Source: Rhizomys pruinosus (taxonomy: Eukaryota; Chordata; Mammalia; Rodentia; Spalacidae). Taken from it: DNA of 64,000 nucleotides. The position numbers and the translations under genes are program-made. This document shows positions 21,778 to 33,555 of the stretch, piece by piece. Numbering within the stretch: the stretch's first letter is position 1; each line of letters starts with the position of its first letter. Under the pieces are notes generated by a model, which saw only the letters and a list, made by a program, of their open reading frames with translations, was not told the origin of the DNA and made no database searches. The DNA lies in contig VZQC01006250.1 of assembly GCA_009823505.1 (NCBI GenBank), positions 910,778-974,777 on the forward strand. Reading direction: 5' to 3'.

Positions 21778-21957
21778 AATATCTGTGCATCTGTGCTATG
21801 GAGTGTGGAAGCCTGAGTCCACACAGATCCACTTGCTGATGGAAAACCCTCTAAGCTCACTTTGGAACTCCTAGGCACAGTTTCTGTCTACAAGGGCAAG
21901 TTGCCCTGCAGCATGGCAACATCACACACATCAGTCTGCACTCTGCAAGCCAATCTC

Positions 21958-24900
21958 AATTTTTTTCTTCTAATTATAATTTTTATGTTTTTTATTGAGT
22001 TTTTTGTGTATTTCATAACATAATTTTTTGGTCAGTCTCAATAGCCATTATATCAACTTCTCCCTTGGAACCCTCCCCCACCCACCCACGTCCCAACCCC
22101 TGCCTGAGTTCATACTTTCTATCATTCTTGCTTGAGTCCATTGTGTCAAATTGCTCTCTCTGCTCATTCCTCAGTGCCAGCTCCTCCCCTGAGCTCTAGT
22201 CAGCCTGTCTAGAGTCTCTCTTCTAATGAAGGCCAGGACTTATTCACCTGACCACCATCTGTTGCCAATATTTCCTCAGGCAAGATTGGGCTCTGCTACA
22301 CATTTCTACAGTTCTGTTCTGGGTTTCTGTCTAGCTGAGCTTGCATGGATCTTGTGCATGCTCACACCAATGCTGTAGGTTCATATGAACAGGGTTCTAG
22401 GAGTTTGTAGGATTCATTTCCATATGGTCTTGCATCACCTCCCTGGCTCTTACAATCTTTCTGCCCTCTCTTCTGCAATGTTCCCTGAGCCTTGGGTGGA
22501 TGAAGCTGAATATAGGCAGCCTGTCCAAGGATCCACACCCTGTAGACTCCTAATCTTCACCATTTGGCCATTCAGGCCCTTTTGGTCTCCTGTTGCATGG
22601 AGGAGCTTCCTTACCAAGACTGAAGAGGTAGTTATGTCTTCTTGGTTCCTTTTTCTATGATGCTTGGGTCTTGTGTGTAGAGATTGCATTGTAGATGTCA
22701 TCCAGGCAGGAGCTATTCATAGACCATGTCTGCGTGTAATATTCTCATCTGGTGGAACTCTGTAATATTCTCATCTGGTGCAAAAGAAACTTCTTTTCTG
22801 AGTGGCATCTGGGATATTTGTAAGTATAAGGATACTTCTTTTGTAGTTAGTAAAATGTTACCTTAGCCTAAGGATGTGTCTACCTTGTGGAATTGTCTAA
22901 GGTCTATGACCTCTTCAGATGTGTGCATTTGGCTATGTTAACATTTCCACACATAAGTGCCCTTCCACTGAGTGAGCTTTAGATCCAATTGATCAGCCAT
23001 TGATTTCCCCAAGATGAAAGTGCCACTATTTCACCAATGTGGTATGCTGTGCTGGTCATTGATATGGATATTTGGTTTTGAGGCTGATGTTGGACCACTA
23101 TTGATGATTTCCCTTAGTGGCTTGCACAGAGCTCTCCACAGCTATGAGAGCCACGCCCCTTCAGGGGTGGCAGCATCCATGTCAGATTCAGCTCCATTGC
23201 TCAAGATCTGATCTTCAAAGTGTGTCCTGTCTTCAGCAATAGGGTCTTACCTTCAGGTTCTGGGAAGGAAACAAGGGCTGTGGCAATAGCCTGTGTAATT
23301 TAGCAAGTCTCTTGGACTACCCTGGCCAATGACTCAAAGGAAGGTGTCTCCTGTCTGATACGCAGCCTTCATCTTTGAATATGGACCTATGTAGAGGGGT
23401 TGTAGGTGTAATTTGTCAATAAACTGTTAGACTAATATGATTCGCTCAGGGTTTTTGAACCTAGCAAGGCATTATTTCTCTCTCTTCTCTCCCTTACCTG
23501 TCTAGCCCTCTGTCCATGTCTTCTCCATGGCCTCCCCATTCCTCCCTTGATACTGCCAGTCTCCTATGCCCCCACTTCTCTTGGACTCCTTTTATTTCTC
23601 CCCTTTATCCCCCCTTTCTTTCTATTACCCTCCCCTCCTCCCCCATTTAGATACTCTGGTATCCATTCCTCCCTTAGTAACACCTGTCACCTATCAGCCT
23701 TCTGTCTCAGCTTCCCTCTTTCCCTTTCCCTTCCTGGTTCCTTTTCATTTCCCTGGTTCCTGCAGTTACATCAGTGTATGTACTTACATATAAGGATTGT
23801 ATGTACTTACGTACAAGGATTTGGTGCTAGGATTCACAAATGAAGGACAACATACATTGTTTGTTTTTCTGAGTGTGTTACTTCATTTAGCATAACAGCT
23901 TCTAGTTCCACCCATTTACCTACAAATTTCATGATGTCATCTCTCTTTACTACCATATAGAACTCCATTGTGTACATTTTCATTATCTACTCATCAGTTG
24001 AGGGACACTTAAGTTGCTTGCAGCTCTTCGCTACTGTGAAAAGGGCAGCAATAAACATGGATGTGCACATATCTCTGCAATGGGATGAATCCTTTGTGTA
24101 TAAACCCAAGAGTAGTATGACCAGGTTGAATGGTAGGTTTATTTTTAGTCTTTTAGTGTTCTACAGACTGCTTTCTATAGGGGTTGCATTAGTTTGCAAT
24201 CCCATGAGCAGTGAATGAGTGTTCCTCTTTCCCTACAACCTCTCCAGCATTTGGCATCATTTGTTTTCTTGACCATAGCTAGTCTTATCAGGGTAAGATG
24301 AAATCTTAAAGTGGTTTTAATTTGCATTTCCTTAATTACTAATGATGTTGAACACTTTTTAAGATGTTTCTTAACCATCTTTACTTCTTGTCTTGAGAAG
24401 TCTCTGTTCAGATCTTTAGCCCGTCTTTTGATTGGGTCATTTGTTTTCTTTCTCCTTTATTTATTTGTTTTTTGAGTTCTTTATATATTCCAAATATTAA
24501 ACATCTGTCAGATGTGTCACTGGTGAAGATTTCCTCCCACTCTGTGGGTTTTCTCTTCACTTCTTTGTTTCTTTTGCTGTACAGAAGCTTTTTAGCTTAA
24601 TGAGGTCCCATTTGTTGATTGTTGACCTTATTTCCTACACAATTACTTTCTGATTCAGAAAGTCTTTTCCTATGGCTATATCTCGCAGGTTACCACCAAT
24701 GTTTTCTTCTAACATTTTCAGTTTCAGGTTTCACATTGAGGCCTTTGATCTGTTTAGAGTTGACTTTTGTGCAAGGTGAAAGGTAGAGGTTTAGTTTCAT
24801 CAAGTGGTGATCCAGTTTTGTCAGCACTATTTGCTGAAGATACTGCTTTTCCTTCATTGAGTGTTCTTGGCTCCTGTGTCAAATATCAGCTGGCTGAAAT

Positions 24901-25332
24901 TGCATGTACTCAAGTTTGGGACTTCAATTTTTTTCCATTGATCTACAGGTCTATTTTTGTGCCAGTACCATGCTGTTTTTATGACTTTAGCTCTGTAATA
25001 TAGTTTGAGATCTGGTACAGTAATCTCCCTTGCATTACTCTTTGTGTTCAGGGTTGCTTTGGTTTTCTTGGGTCTTTTGTGTTTCCATATAAATTTTAAG
25101 ATTTTTTTTTCTAATTCTGCAAAGAAAGTCATGGGGATTTTGATTGGGATTGCATTGAATCTGTATATTACTTTGGGTAGGATGGTCCTTTTTACTATAT
25201 TAATTCTGCCAATCCATGAGCATGGGCGGTCCTTCCATCTTCTGGTATCTTCCTCAATCTCCTTCTTCAAAGATTTAAAATTTTCATTGTAGAGATCTTA
25301 AATGTCTTTGGTCAGGTTTGTTCTGAGACATT

Positions 25333-25371
<39 letters not shown>

Positions 25372-27410
25372 TTTTGAGGTTATTGTGAATGAGAGGGTTT
25401 CCATGTACTCCTTCACCAATTGCTTATTATTGCCATATAGAAAGGCTACTCATTTTTGTAGATTAATTTTGTAACCTCCCAATTCACTGAAACTGTTCAC
25501 TGTTTCCAGGAGTTTTCTGGTGGAATTTTTGGTGTCCCTTAGGTGTAATGTCACATCCTCTGCAAAAGGGATTGTTTGACATCTTCCTTTCCAATTAGTA
25601 CTCATTTAATTTCCTTCTTTTGTCTTATTACTTTAGCAAGAGTTTCAAGCACTATATTGAAAGAGTGGAGATACTGGGCAGACTTGCTGGGTTCCTGACT
25701 TTAAGGGGAATGGTTCTAATTTTTCTCCATTTAGCAATGATGATGCCTGTGGGTTTGTGGTATATAGCTTTAATTACATTGATGAATGTTCCCTCCAGTC
25801 CATTTCCCTCTAGGACTTTAAACATAAAGGCATGTTGAGTTTTATCAAAGGCCTTTTCTGAATCAATTGAGATGACCATATTGTCTTTGTCTTTGAGTCC
25901 ATTTATATGTTTTACGATATTTACTGATTTACATATGTTGAACCATCCTTGCATCTCTGGAATAAATCTGACTTGATCATGGTGGATGACCATTTTGATG
26001 TATGCCTGTATGTAGTTTGCAAGAAAATACTTGAGAATTTTTGCATCTATATTCATTAAGAAGATGGGTCTATAGTTTTCTTTTTCAGTGTGTCTTTGTC
26101 TGGTTTTGGTATTAGAGTGATGGTGGCTTCACAGAAGGAATTTGGGAGATTTCCTTCTGTTTCTCTCCTTTTATTGGTTGTATGTCCTCTTTAAACGTCT
26201 GATAGAATTCTGCCATTAGCCCATCTGGGCCCAGGCTTTTTTTTAGTTGTGAGGTTTTGTATTACTGTTTCAATTTCTTTATATGCCATGGGTCTGTTTA
26301 AGCTGTTGATCTCCTCTTGGTCAAGTTTTGGTGATTCCCACTATTTTAAATATTCATCCATTTCCTTTAGTTTTCAAATTTAATAGAATATAGGTTTTTA
26401 AAGTATTCTCATATATAAAATTCTGGATCTTTTTGTTATCTGTTGTGATGTTTCCCCTTTCATCTCTAATTTTGTTGATTTGGAGTTGCTCTTTCTTTCT
26501 TTTGGTTAACTGGCTAAAGGTCCAATTCTTCCACTTTATCTTCCAGTCTTGATATTCTATTTCCTACTTCATTCATTCTGTTACTCAGCTTTCTCCCATC
26601 CTTTCCAGATGGCTTATTGAATGTTCCACTTTCTTTTTCATTTCAGTCTGAGTTTTCTTCAGTATTTCTATCTCTTTTGTGAAGTCGGTCAGAAGTTTAT
26701 CCCTATCTTCTTTTAGACTATTTCCATCTTCTTCTAGTTCTTTGATACATTTGTTTGTGTTTTCTTTAAATTCCTTGAATTCTTTGATCATGTGTCTGAG
26801 AGTTCTTTTAGGTTCTCTTTCCTGAATTACATCTAGAGGGTCTTCATTGTAGAATTCTTTTCCAGGACTGGTAGTTTTTAATGGAGATACATTATTTGGG
26901 TTTTTCATTTTTTTGTTGTTGTGATTTTGGCATGTGGATTTCTTTTTTTTTGCTTGTGATTCTGATATGAAATACAAGTGTTTCTTTGGTGAATTGAAGA
27001 CGGACTTTGCTTGTATTCTTCGGGTGACTTCCTTATCTTCTTATTAGGTATGCAAAGCTGTTTGGTCTAGGCTTCAGATTTTCATTTCTGATTTTGTACT
27101 GGAGGGAGCAGCTAGTTTTTTCCCAGTTAGTCAAGAGCTCCTCCAGAGGCCCAAGACAGATATCAATCAGGCAGGTTTGAACCCCACACCATGTGGGTCC
27201 ACCTATCAGCTCTCCAGGGCTGGTTGCACACATTTGAATCTTAGTCCAAGGGTAGAAAAGCCTAGCCTGGAGCTGAGGGAGGGGCCCCAGGTGTTCCCTA
27301 GCTAGTGAGTAGAGTGTGGAATGCCTCAACATCAGTTGGGGGGCTCTCACCACTGAACAGAGGTCTGCCTCATATACTCACTAGGAGAGCTGAAACCACA
27401 GACCCCTCAA
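21958..27410 (-). mobile_element. L1 retrotransposon (Lx-like), internally deleted
   Basis: On the minus strand the order is: 5'-UTR-like DNA (about 27410-26990); an ORF1 start (Met near 26977) with the Lys/Glu-rich coiled-coil-forming region to about 26525; then a jump directly into ORF2 upstream of the reverse transcriptase. The RT region (about 26060-25650) contains 'DSEKAFD' from the conserved RT core and '[20 protein letters not shown]'. The ORF2 C-terminal part (25270-24854) includes '[14 protein letters not shown]', and a long 3' UTR reaches about 21960. The end of ORF1, the intergenic part and the endonuclease domain are missing. Stops and frameshifts make it inactive. A (TTTA)n expansion lies at 25328-25374. 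Confidence 0.93.
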
Positions 27411-28298
27411 AATAACTTTTTAATAAAAAGGAATTATGAGTAAACATGTGAGTGTTCATTAAAGCACAGAAGTGCTGACCTCCTAAATATGTCTCAATAG
27501 TGAGAAATCCACGACCCTTACCAGAACTGGTGCCTGTAATCTCAGATGTGTTAGATACGTGGCTGCCCATAGTTCATGTACCTACAGAAGGGGGCTAAGT
27601 TCTTTGACATAAAACACTAGAATTTTAATATCATTTTCCTTTCCTTCCTTCTCTTCATCCTCCTCCCTGTCTCCCTTCCTCTCATCCTCCCTGTCTTCCT
27701 CGAAGTCCTGAGGCTTGAACCCCTGTCTTGTACATGCTAGGCAATAACTCTGTCATTGGGTGACATGCAGCCCGTCTTCGTTCTTTAGTCTTTAAGTTCT
27801 ATTTTCTCTCTGGATGATAAAACCGAGTTTTAGGCCACAGTAACTATTTTATTAAATAGTTGTCTTTGAAACCATTCTTTTTTCATGTATACTCTTGAAA
27901 TGAATGAAAGTAAACCCAAGTTTAAAGGAAATACTCATGGACTTCTGTAAATACATAGGAGAGTTATTAGAGTCTGAGCTTCAGCCTTCCCAGGCATAAC
28001 CTCTCTGAGGTTGTGAAGGATATCATATGCCAACACCCTGGGGACAGCTGCACATCAGACTCCCTTTCCTCAGTCCTTTGTGCTTGGACACTGCAATCAA
28101 GTCTGCTGCTTGGTGCCTATTCTGGCACTAGATATTGGGAAGAGGATATGATAGATATCAAAGCTCTCCTATTACTGTTATGTCTACATATTGATACAAC
28201 TAATTCGCTGGAGCAAAGGAATTGGAACAAGCTCAAATGGCCCAAGTTGCTGTCTACATACCAAAGTGCTAGTGACACAAAATAGGGTGAGCATGCAG
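27411..28298. other. Unassigned DNA with a B4/ID-like SINE fragment at about 27705-27785 (minus)
   Basis: The fragment reads 'gaggcttgaacccctgtctt', 'gtacatgctaggcaataact' and 'tgggtgacatgcagccc', the reversed tRNA-Ala-like half of ID/B4 elements. The remainder is unassigned. Confidence 0.5.
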
Positions 28299-28313
28299 GA
28301 ATTCTGTGTTCTT

Positions 28314-28542
28314 TTTTTAAAACATTTTTTAAATTTTATTTTTTATGCGTATGAATGTACTGTCTGCATGGAGGTTTGTGCACCTGTGTCGTGCAATGCC
28401 GCAGAGGTTAGAAGAGGGTGTTGGATTCCCCTGGAACTGGAGTTAAAGAGGGTTCTCAGCTACCATATGAGTGCTGGAGATCGAACCCAGGCCCTCTGCA
28501 AGAGCAGTCTGCACTCTTAACACTAGCCCATCTTTCCAGCCT
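28314..28542 (-). mobile_element. B2-like SINE with CpG-rich body but no 17-bp duplication
   Basis: The exact 15-bp target duplication GAATTCTGTGTTCTT is at 28299-28313 and 28543-28557. The body has 'gtcgtgcaatgccgcagagg' like the young copies, but 'ctggaactggagttaaagag' shows only one unit. It is either an intermediate subfamily or a copy that lost the duplication. Confidence 0.92.
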
Positions 28543-28557
28543 GAATTCTGTGTTCTT

Positions 28558-28842
28558 ACACAACATCTTAGATTTGGTGACAGCAGATATTGCTGGTCGG
28601 ATGGCCACATTCTGAGGCTAAGCTTGTGACTTGGTAACATGTACCCCTGGAAGATGACCATGTCTGAGATTCCTACTATTCTTTCTAGGTGAGCCCAAGG
28701 GTGCAGTTGTGATAATTATCATGGAGTTTTAGAGGCATAAGTGAATTCCCACAGTCATAATTGTGCTTCTATGTGTATCAGCCAAGGATTTTACACAGGA
28801 CGAAACAGATAACTTCAGACCTGCTCACTAGAGCTAAGGGAT
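28558..28842. other. Unassigned DNA
   Basis: No feature is recognised. The last five bases (GGGAT, 28838-28842) are the left target duplication of the LTR element that follows. Confidence 0.45.
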
Positions 28843-29198
28843 TGTGGTGGTTTGAATGAGTGTCCCTCATAGGCTTTAAATATTCAGACATTTTATTTCC
28901 AGTTGGTGGCACTGTTCTTGGAGGTCTTAGAAGGTGTGGCCATGCTGGAGGAATCACTGGGGGCAGGCTTAGTGAGTTTAACAAGCCTTGTGGTCTCCAG
29001 TCTCTCTCTCTTGACTTCCTGTGCTCATTGAGAGATGTGACCCTCGGCTTGCTGCTCCAGAACCAGCCACCATGCTTCCCACCACAATGGACTCTAATTC
29101 CCTGGAACCATCAATCATAAGCTCAAATAAACTCTTCCTTTTTTAAGTTCCCTTGCTCATGGTGGTTTTATCACAGCAACAGAAAATTGACTAATACA
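28843..29198 (+). repeat. MaLR 5' LTR
   Basis: This 356-bp LTR has TG...CA ends and a polyadenylation-type 'caaataaactcttcct'. By hand alignment it differs from the 3' LTR at about 24 positions plus two small indels (5 bp and 2 bp), about 7% divergence, so the insertion is old but clearly within rodent history. Confidence 0.93.
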
Positions 29199-29204
29199 GT
29201 TTTT

Positions 29205-29222
29205 TGGTACCAGAGAGTGGGC
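29205..29222 (+). promoter_or_regulatory. Primer-binding site of the MaLR element
   Basis: The sequence 'tggtaccagagagtgggc' lies six bases after the LTR end. It resembles the tRNA-Leu-type site (TGGTACCAGGAGTGGG) typical of ERVL and MaLR elements. Confidence 0.75.
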
Positions 29223-29695
29223 TGTTGGCTGTGAAGAACCTGACCATGTGGATGTTTGGAGAAATGTGGAAGACTTTGGAACTTTGGGCTAGAAAAGCTG
29301 TTGACTACTGTAAGCAGAGCTTAACAGGCCATTCTAGTAGAAGCCTGGAAGAAAGCACTGCTGCAAAAAATGTAGTTCCAGAGGAAAATAAAGACTTAGG
29401 CAGCAACTGGGATATTTTATCAAAGAGTCTGGCCACAGTTTGCCCACAGCCCAAATGCTTGCCTGATGCTAAGTTGAAAAGCAATGGAATAATGTCTTTG
29501 GCAGAGGATATTTCAAGACAGCCTAATGTAGAAATGGTGGTGTGGCTATTAATGGTGAATATTGTACAGATCTACAGGGAAGAAGAGCATATGGGACAGA
29601 AAGAAATGCAGAATGTACAGTTTGCATCTGAAAACTGCACTAGGAAGATTAAAGGTGGGGTCAAGGCATGTGAAGGAGAGGTTCCTTTTGATTAG

Positions 29696-29808
29696 GAGAT
29701 TAAAGTGATTAAGGAGAGGCCTAGCTATTTACAAGTAAACAATGGAAAAAGTGAGATTAAAGTGATTAAGGAGGGGCCTCGAGATTTACAAGTAAACAAC
29801 AGAAATAG
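29696..29808 (+). repeat. 57-bp tandem duplication inside the MaLR internal region
   Basis: The block starting 'gagattaaagtgattaagga' at 29696 is repeated at 29753 with a few mismatches, each ending in 'atttacaagtaaacaa' plus linker. Confidence 0.9.
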
Positions 29809-30632
29809 TACCTTCAGGGCAAGACCACACCCCAGCTAATCCTCCAACTTTTGAAAGGAAAATACTGAAAGGGTCTTTTGCTCCAACAAGTTCAGGACAG
29901 AGAAAATTTGCAAATATGGTCAAAGTAGGAGAGTCCATCCCAAACTTGCAGCCAAACTCTGCAATTTCATTCACGTGGTGCTGTCTTGAGCGGCATGAAG
30001 GATTCGAGAATGAAGGGGTTATCAGTTCTTCCTCTGCAGTTTCAGAGAGCCACAGAGGCCAGGCAGAGTGCAGCAGGGGCATCCCTGAATAAAGAAGGCC
30101 CTGATAAGCCATTGTGTGAAGCTGTGAATATGAAGCCTGATTGGCAGCGGAGACCCTAAGAAGACATTGGAGATGCCAGAGCTGTGAGATATTTGCCAAG
30201 GAGAGCTGCATACAGGGAGTGGTACCAGCCTAAGGAAGATATCCATGTTGCACACAATCCTGGAAGAGCTGAGCCATCTAAACCCTTTGGAAGTAAATTC
30301 CCAGAAGTTGCATATGGAGCTACCGGACTTGGTGTTTGCCCTGCTGGTTTTCGGTCTTATTTTGGTCCAGTATTTCCTCACTATACCTCTATTCCTCCCT
30401 TTTGGAATGGGAATGTGTATTCAGTTCCACTGTATGTTGGGAGTATGTAATTTGTCTTTTGATTTTATAGGAGCTTACAGTTAAGAGATTGGCCTGTGTC
30501 TCAGAAGAGATTTTGGACTATAGACTTTTGAATAGAATTGAGACTGGTAAAGACTATGGAGACTTTTAAGGTTGGACTAAATGCATTTTGCATTTGATAT
30601 GGTCATGAGCCTATGGGGGCCAGGGAGTGGAA

Positions 30633-30991
30633 TGTGGTGGTTTGAATGAGTGTCCCCCATAGGCTTTAAGTATTCAGACATTTTGTCTCCAGTTGGTGGC
30701 ACTGTTCTTAGAGGTCTTAGAAGGTGTGGCTAAGCTGGAGGAAGTACATCACTGGGGGCAGGCTTAGTGAGTTTAACAAGCCTTGCAGTCTCCAGTCTCT
30801 CTCTCTTGACTTCCTGTGCTCATTGCGAGATGACCCTCAGCTTGCTGCTCCAGCCCTGGCCACCATGCTTCCCACCACGATGGACTCTGATTCTCTGGAA
30901 CCATAAATCTTAAGTTCAAATAAACTCTTCCTTTTATAAGTTCCCTTGCTCATGGTGGTTTTATCACAGCAACAGAAAAGTGAGTAATACA
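30633..30991 (+). repeat. MaLR 3' LTR
   Basis: This 359-bp LTR is collinear with the 5' LTR. It carries a 5-bp insertion ('gtaca') near 30746 relative to the 5' copy and lacks a GT near 30830. Confidence 0.93.
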
Positions 30992-31059
30992 GGGATTAAG
31001 GGGTTTTGGGGATGAATCAAGAACACCTCCTAGGAGCTAGCCACAGTAATCTGCCTCAG

Positions 31060-31300
31060 GAGAGGCCAGACAGTGAAGGTCAATAAAGAGACAGGGCTTA
31101 AGTTAATTCTTAAAGGTAGCTAAAGTTAGTCAAGTAGAGAGGAGGCAGAAATACACCCTAGGCAAAGGTAAAGCTTCTTGTTAGTTGGCATAAAAATTAG
31201 GGTACTCCCTGGATCCATCTAAGGATGCCTTGCTATTCTTTGAGGAGCAACAAGTGATGGCTGTGCAAAGTGCAGAAGGCGTGAGAGGCAGGAGCCATGG
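31060..31300 (-). mobile_element. L2-like ancient LINE fragment
   Basis: The order 'aagttaattcttaaaggtag', 'gtcaagtagagaggaggcag', 'taggcaaagg' and 'gtgcagaaggcgtgagaggc' is like a reversed L2 3' region ('...gaaggatgagtaggagttagccaggcagag...ggcaaaggc'). It is strongly diverged, so the call is tentative. Confidence 0.4.
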
Positions 31301-31794
31301 TGAGGGAAGGGAGAAAAGAGCAGGAGAACAGCCTGAGTTACAGCGTGGCAGACACCATGAAAAGACTGAGTCTTATGTGGGGGAAAGAAAGGGAAAGAAA
31401 ACCACGACTCAAGCCAGTGGCTTTGTTACTCATGCCTCAGTAGCTTGTGTAACAGAGGTTTTCCTTTTAGCTTCACTAGAGATTAGAATTTCAAGATATG
31501 GCTGTGATTGAAGATTAAACTGCAATATTTTGGCCTATGGGGTTTTCAAGAAATGATTTTCCTTTGTAAGGCTCTTAGTTGAGTGTGCAGAAAACCAAAG
31601 ATGGACTCAGTGAGCCGGGGGTCCAGAACCATCCCAAGTCACATTTGCCACCTTAAAGGGTATGAGGTTGTCTCCTCAAAGGGTCTGATGGTCATAAACA
31701 TAAGCTGGAAGGTTAACTGTTGGTGTAGCTAACTCTGATAACTTTCTGAAGTGAGAGTCAAGTAAGTCATATAATTAAAAAAAATGTTTTCTTA
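31301..31794. other. Unassigned DNA
   Basis: No gene or repeat is recognised. Confidence 0.4.
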
Positions 31795-31912
31795 TTTTAG
31801 TTGTGGAGCTTTTGTCTGTTTGGGTTTTTGCCAGTGTTTTGACAAGGGCTTACTATGTTACCCGGCTGACCTCAAACTCATGATCTTCCTGCCTTGACTT
31901 CCTAAGTGGTTA
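31795..31912 (-). mobile_element. Degenerate B1-like SINE
   Basis: A reversed B1 pattern is visible in 'acaagggcttactatgttac', 'cctcaaactcatgatcttcc' and 'ctgccttgacttcctaagtg'. Confidence 0.6.
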
Positions 31913-32135
31913 CATTGCTTTTTGAACTCAAAGGCTGAAAGAAATTACTGACAGGCCCAATTTGTAAGTAATAAGTTTCACTTATTTGCTTCATAAATGC
32001 TCTATTTACATTGTTTCTAGAAGTCTCCTTGCTGTGGGCAAGTATGAGAGATGTTGTCTTTCTTGGGTGGGTTCCACTTATCGCTGGATTCATGTTACTC
32101 TATGTGGCTGAGGTGTTTTAAATTGTGCACTTACA

Positions 32136-32386
32136 GGGGCTGGAGAGATGACCTAGCGGTTAAGAGCGCTGACTGCTCTTGCAGAGGAGCCGGGTTCGAT
32201 CCCCAGCACCCACATGGCGGCCGAGAACCGTCCAAAACTCCAATTCCAGGAGAACTCCAGTTCCAGGGGAATCCGACACCCTCTTCTGACCTCTGCGGCA
32301 TTGCACGACACGGGTGCACAAACCTGCATGCAGACAGTACATTCATACACATACAGAAATAAATAAAAAAAAATAAAAATAAAAAT
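32136..32386 (+). mobile_element. Young B2-like SINE, 17-bp-duplication subfamily
   Basis: It starts 'ggggctggagagatgaccta'. Box A-like 'agcggttaagagcgc' and a canonical box B 'GGTTCGATCCCC' are intact, and both 17-bp units are present. The A-rich tail is long. The exact 16-bp target duplication AAATTGTGCACTTACA lies at 32120-32135 and 32387-32402. The preserved CpGs and perfect duplication indicate recent insertion. Confidence 0.96.
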
Positions 32387-32402
32387 AAATTGTGCACTTA
32401 CA

Positions 32403-32761
32403 ATGGTCGGATTTCTGCAGATCTGGTGCTGATGCGGGGGCAGGGGTAGCTCGCCTTAGTGAGACATCAAAGTTCCTAGAGCACCAGAGGGGAGAGTGCT
32501 CTGGCCTGAGCAGGGGTAAGCCACACTGCTCATTGTGGCTTTCCACTGGTGGTCTTCTTTATTGAAAATAAATGTAAAGTTACGTTCCCATCTTGGATGG
32601 CAAGGAAGGTGCTTTGTAAATTTAGAAGTATATTCTGGTGAAGCGGGAGGTTCATGTGGACGTTCCTTGGTGTCTAAGGAAGAGAGGAAGCAGACAATGG
32701 CACTTTCAAGGTGGTATTTTAGTCAGAACAGTAACAAATTTGGGATGTGTCCTGGAGTACT
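32403..32761. other. Unassigned DNA
   Basis: No feature is recognised. Confidence 0.4.
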
Positions 32762-33031
32762 GTACTGTTCAATTTTCGTCAACTTGACACAAACTTATAC
32801 ACACCTATGGGCATGTCTTGGGACATTTTCTTGACTGATAAATGATGTGGGAGGGTTCAGCCCAGGGTGGGCAGTACCAAGCCGGTTAGAAGTATCCCTC
32901 CACTATCTCTTCAGTTAATGCCTTGATGACAGATTGCAAAGATAAAAGACTTTAAGATGAAATAAACTTTTTCCTTCCCAAGTTGGTTTTGGTCAGTGTT
33001 TTACCACAGCCACAGAAAGGCAAACTAGGAC
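32762..33031 (+). mobile_element. Solo MaLR-type LTR (MT-like)
   Basis: The start 'tgttcaattttcgtcaactt' is followed by 'gacacaaac', 'gggacattttcttgactgat', 'gatgtgggagggttcagccc' and the 3' end 'cacagaaaggcaaactagga'. This is the layout of a rodent MT-type LTR shortened in the middle. Confidence 0.75.
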
Positions 33032-33325
33032 AAGTCCCACTCCCAGAATTAGTGATTTGAATAAAACCAGAAAATTTTCACACTACTTTTTATGCTTTTT
33101 CTTTTATTTTTATGAAATTTAATTTATGAAATACCATTCTAATTTGGACTTCAGGAAAATGTTCAGATCCATACAGTGACTCCAGGGTCTTGAGGACATC
33201 TGAAAAGTCAGAGGGGAGAGTTGGGGCTCTGGGCTCATCAGTCCTTTGACTGGTGGGGCCCCTCACAAGCTTTCATTTCTTTATGAAGAGCATTTTCTTT
33301 TGGAGAATACATTCAGTTGCTTTAT
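33032..33325. other. Unassigned DNA
   Basis: AT-rich DNA without recognised features. Confidence 0.4.
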
Positions 33326-33555
33326 GAGAAGTTTTATTTACTTATTGTTTTTATTTTATGTGTATGAGTGTATTCTCTGCATGTATGTAAGTGTACATAT
33401 GTCATGCAATGTCCACGGAGGTCAGAAGAAGGCATGGATTCCCTGGAACTGGAGTTAGAGATGATTGTTAGCTGTCATATGGGTGCTGGGAATTGAACCC
33501 TGATCCTCTGCAAGAGCAACCAGTGCTGTTGACCACTGAGCTATCTCCCCAGCCT
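33326..33555 (-). mobile_element. B2-like SINE (older)
   Basis: The reversed body runs from 'ttttatgtgtatgagtgtat' to 'gagctatctccccagcct'. It has a single unit 'cctggaactggagttaga' and no CpG in box B. Confidence 0.87.

Larger units (their letters stand above)
28843..30991 (+). mobile_element. Complete MaLR (ERVL-related, nonautonomous) LTR element
   Basis: Two direct LTRs (28843-29198 and 30633-30991) flank about 1.43 kb of internal DNA. Both start TGTGGTGGTTTG and end AATACA. The whole is bounded by a 5-bp target duplication GGGAT (28838-28842 and 30992-30996). A primer-binding site follows the 5' LTR, and a purine-rich stretch (gggggccagggagtggaa) abuts the 3' LTR. The internal part follows the known MaLR internal layout (ORR1/MT type) and lacks a recognisable retroviral gag, pol or env gene. 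The longest open frame (29204-29695) is the usual MaLR internal stretch. It would have needed another element's enzymes to move. Confidence 0.93.

Noticed and set aside
22735..22780. 20-bp word TGTAATATTCTCATCTGGTG repeated at a 26-bp offset
   Set aside because: A small local duplication inside an L1 3' UTR; of no independent significance.
29204..29695. 163-codon open frame as a possible host gene
   Set aside because: It lies in the internal region of a MaLR element directly after its primer-binding site and matches the usual MaLR internal layout.
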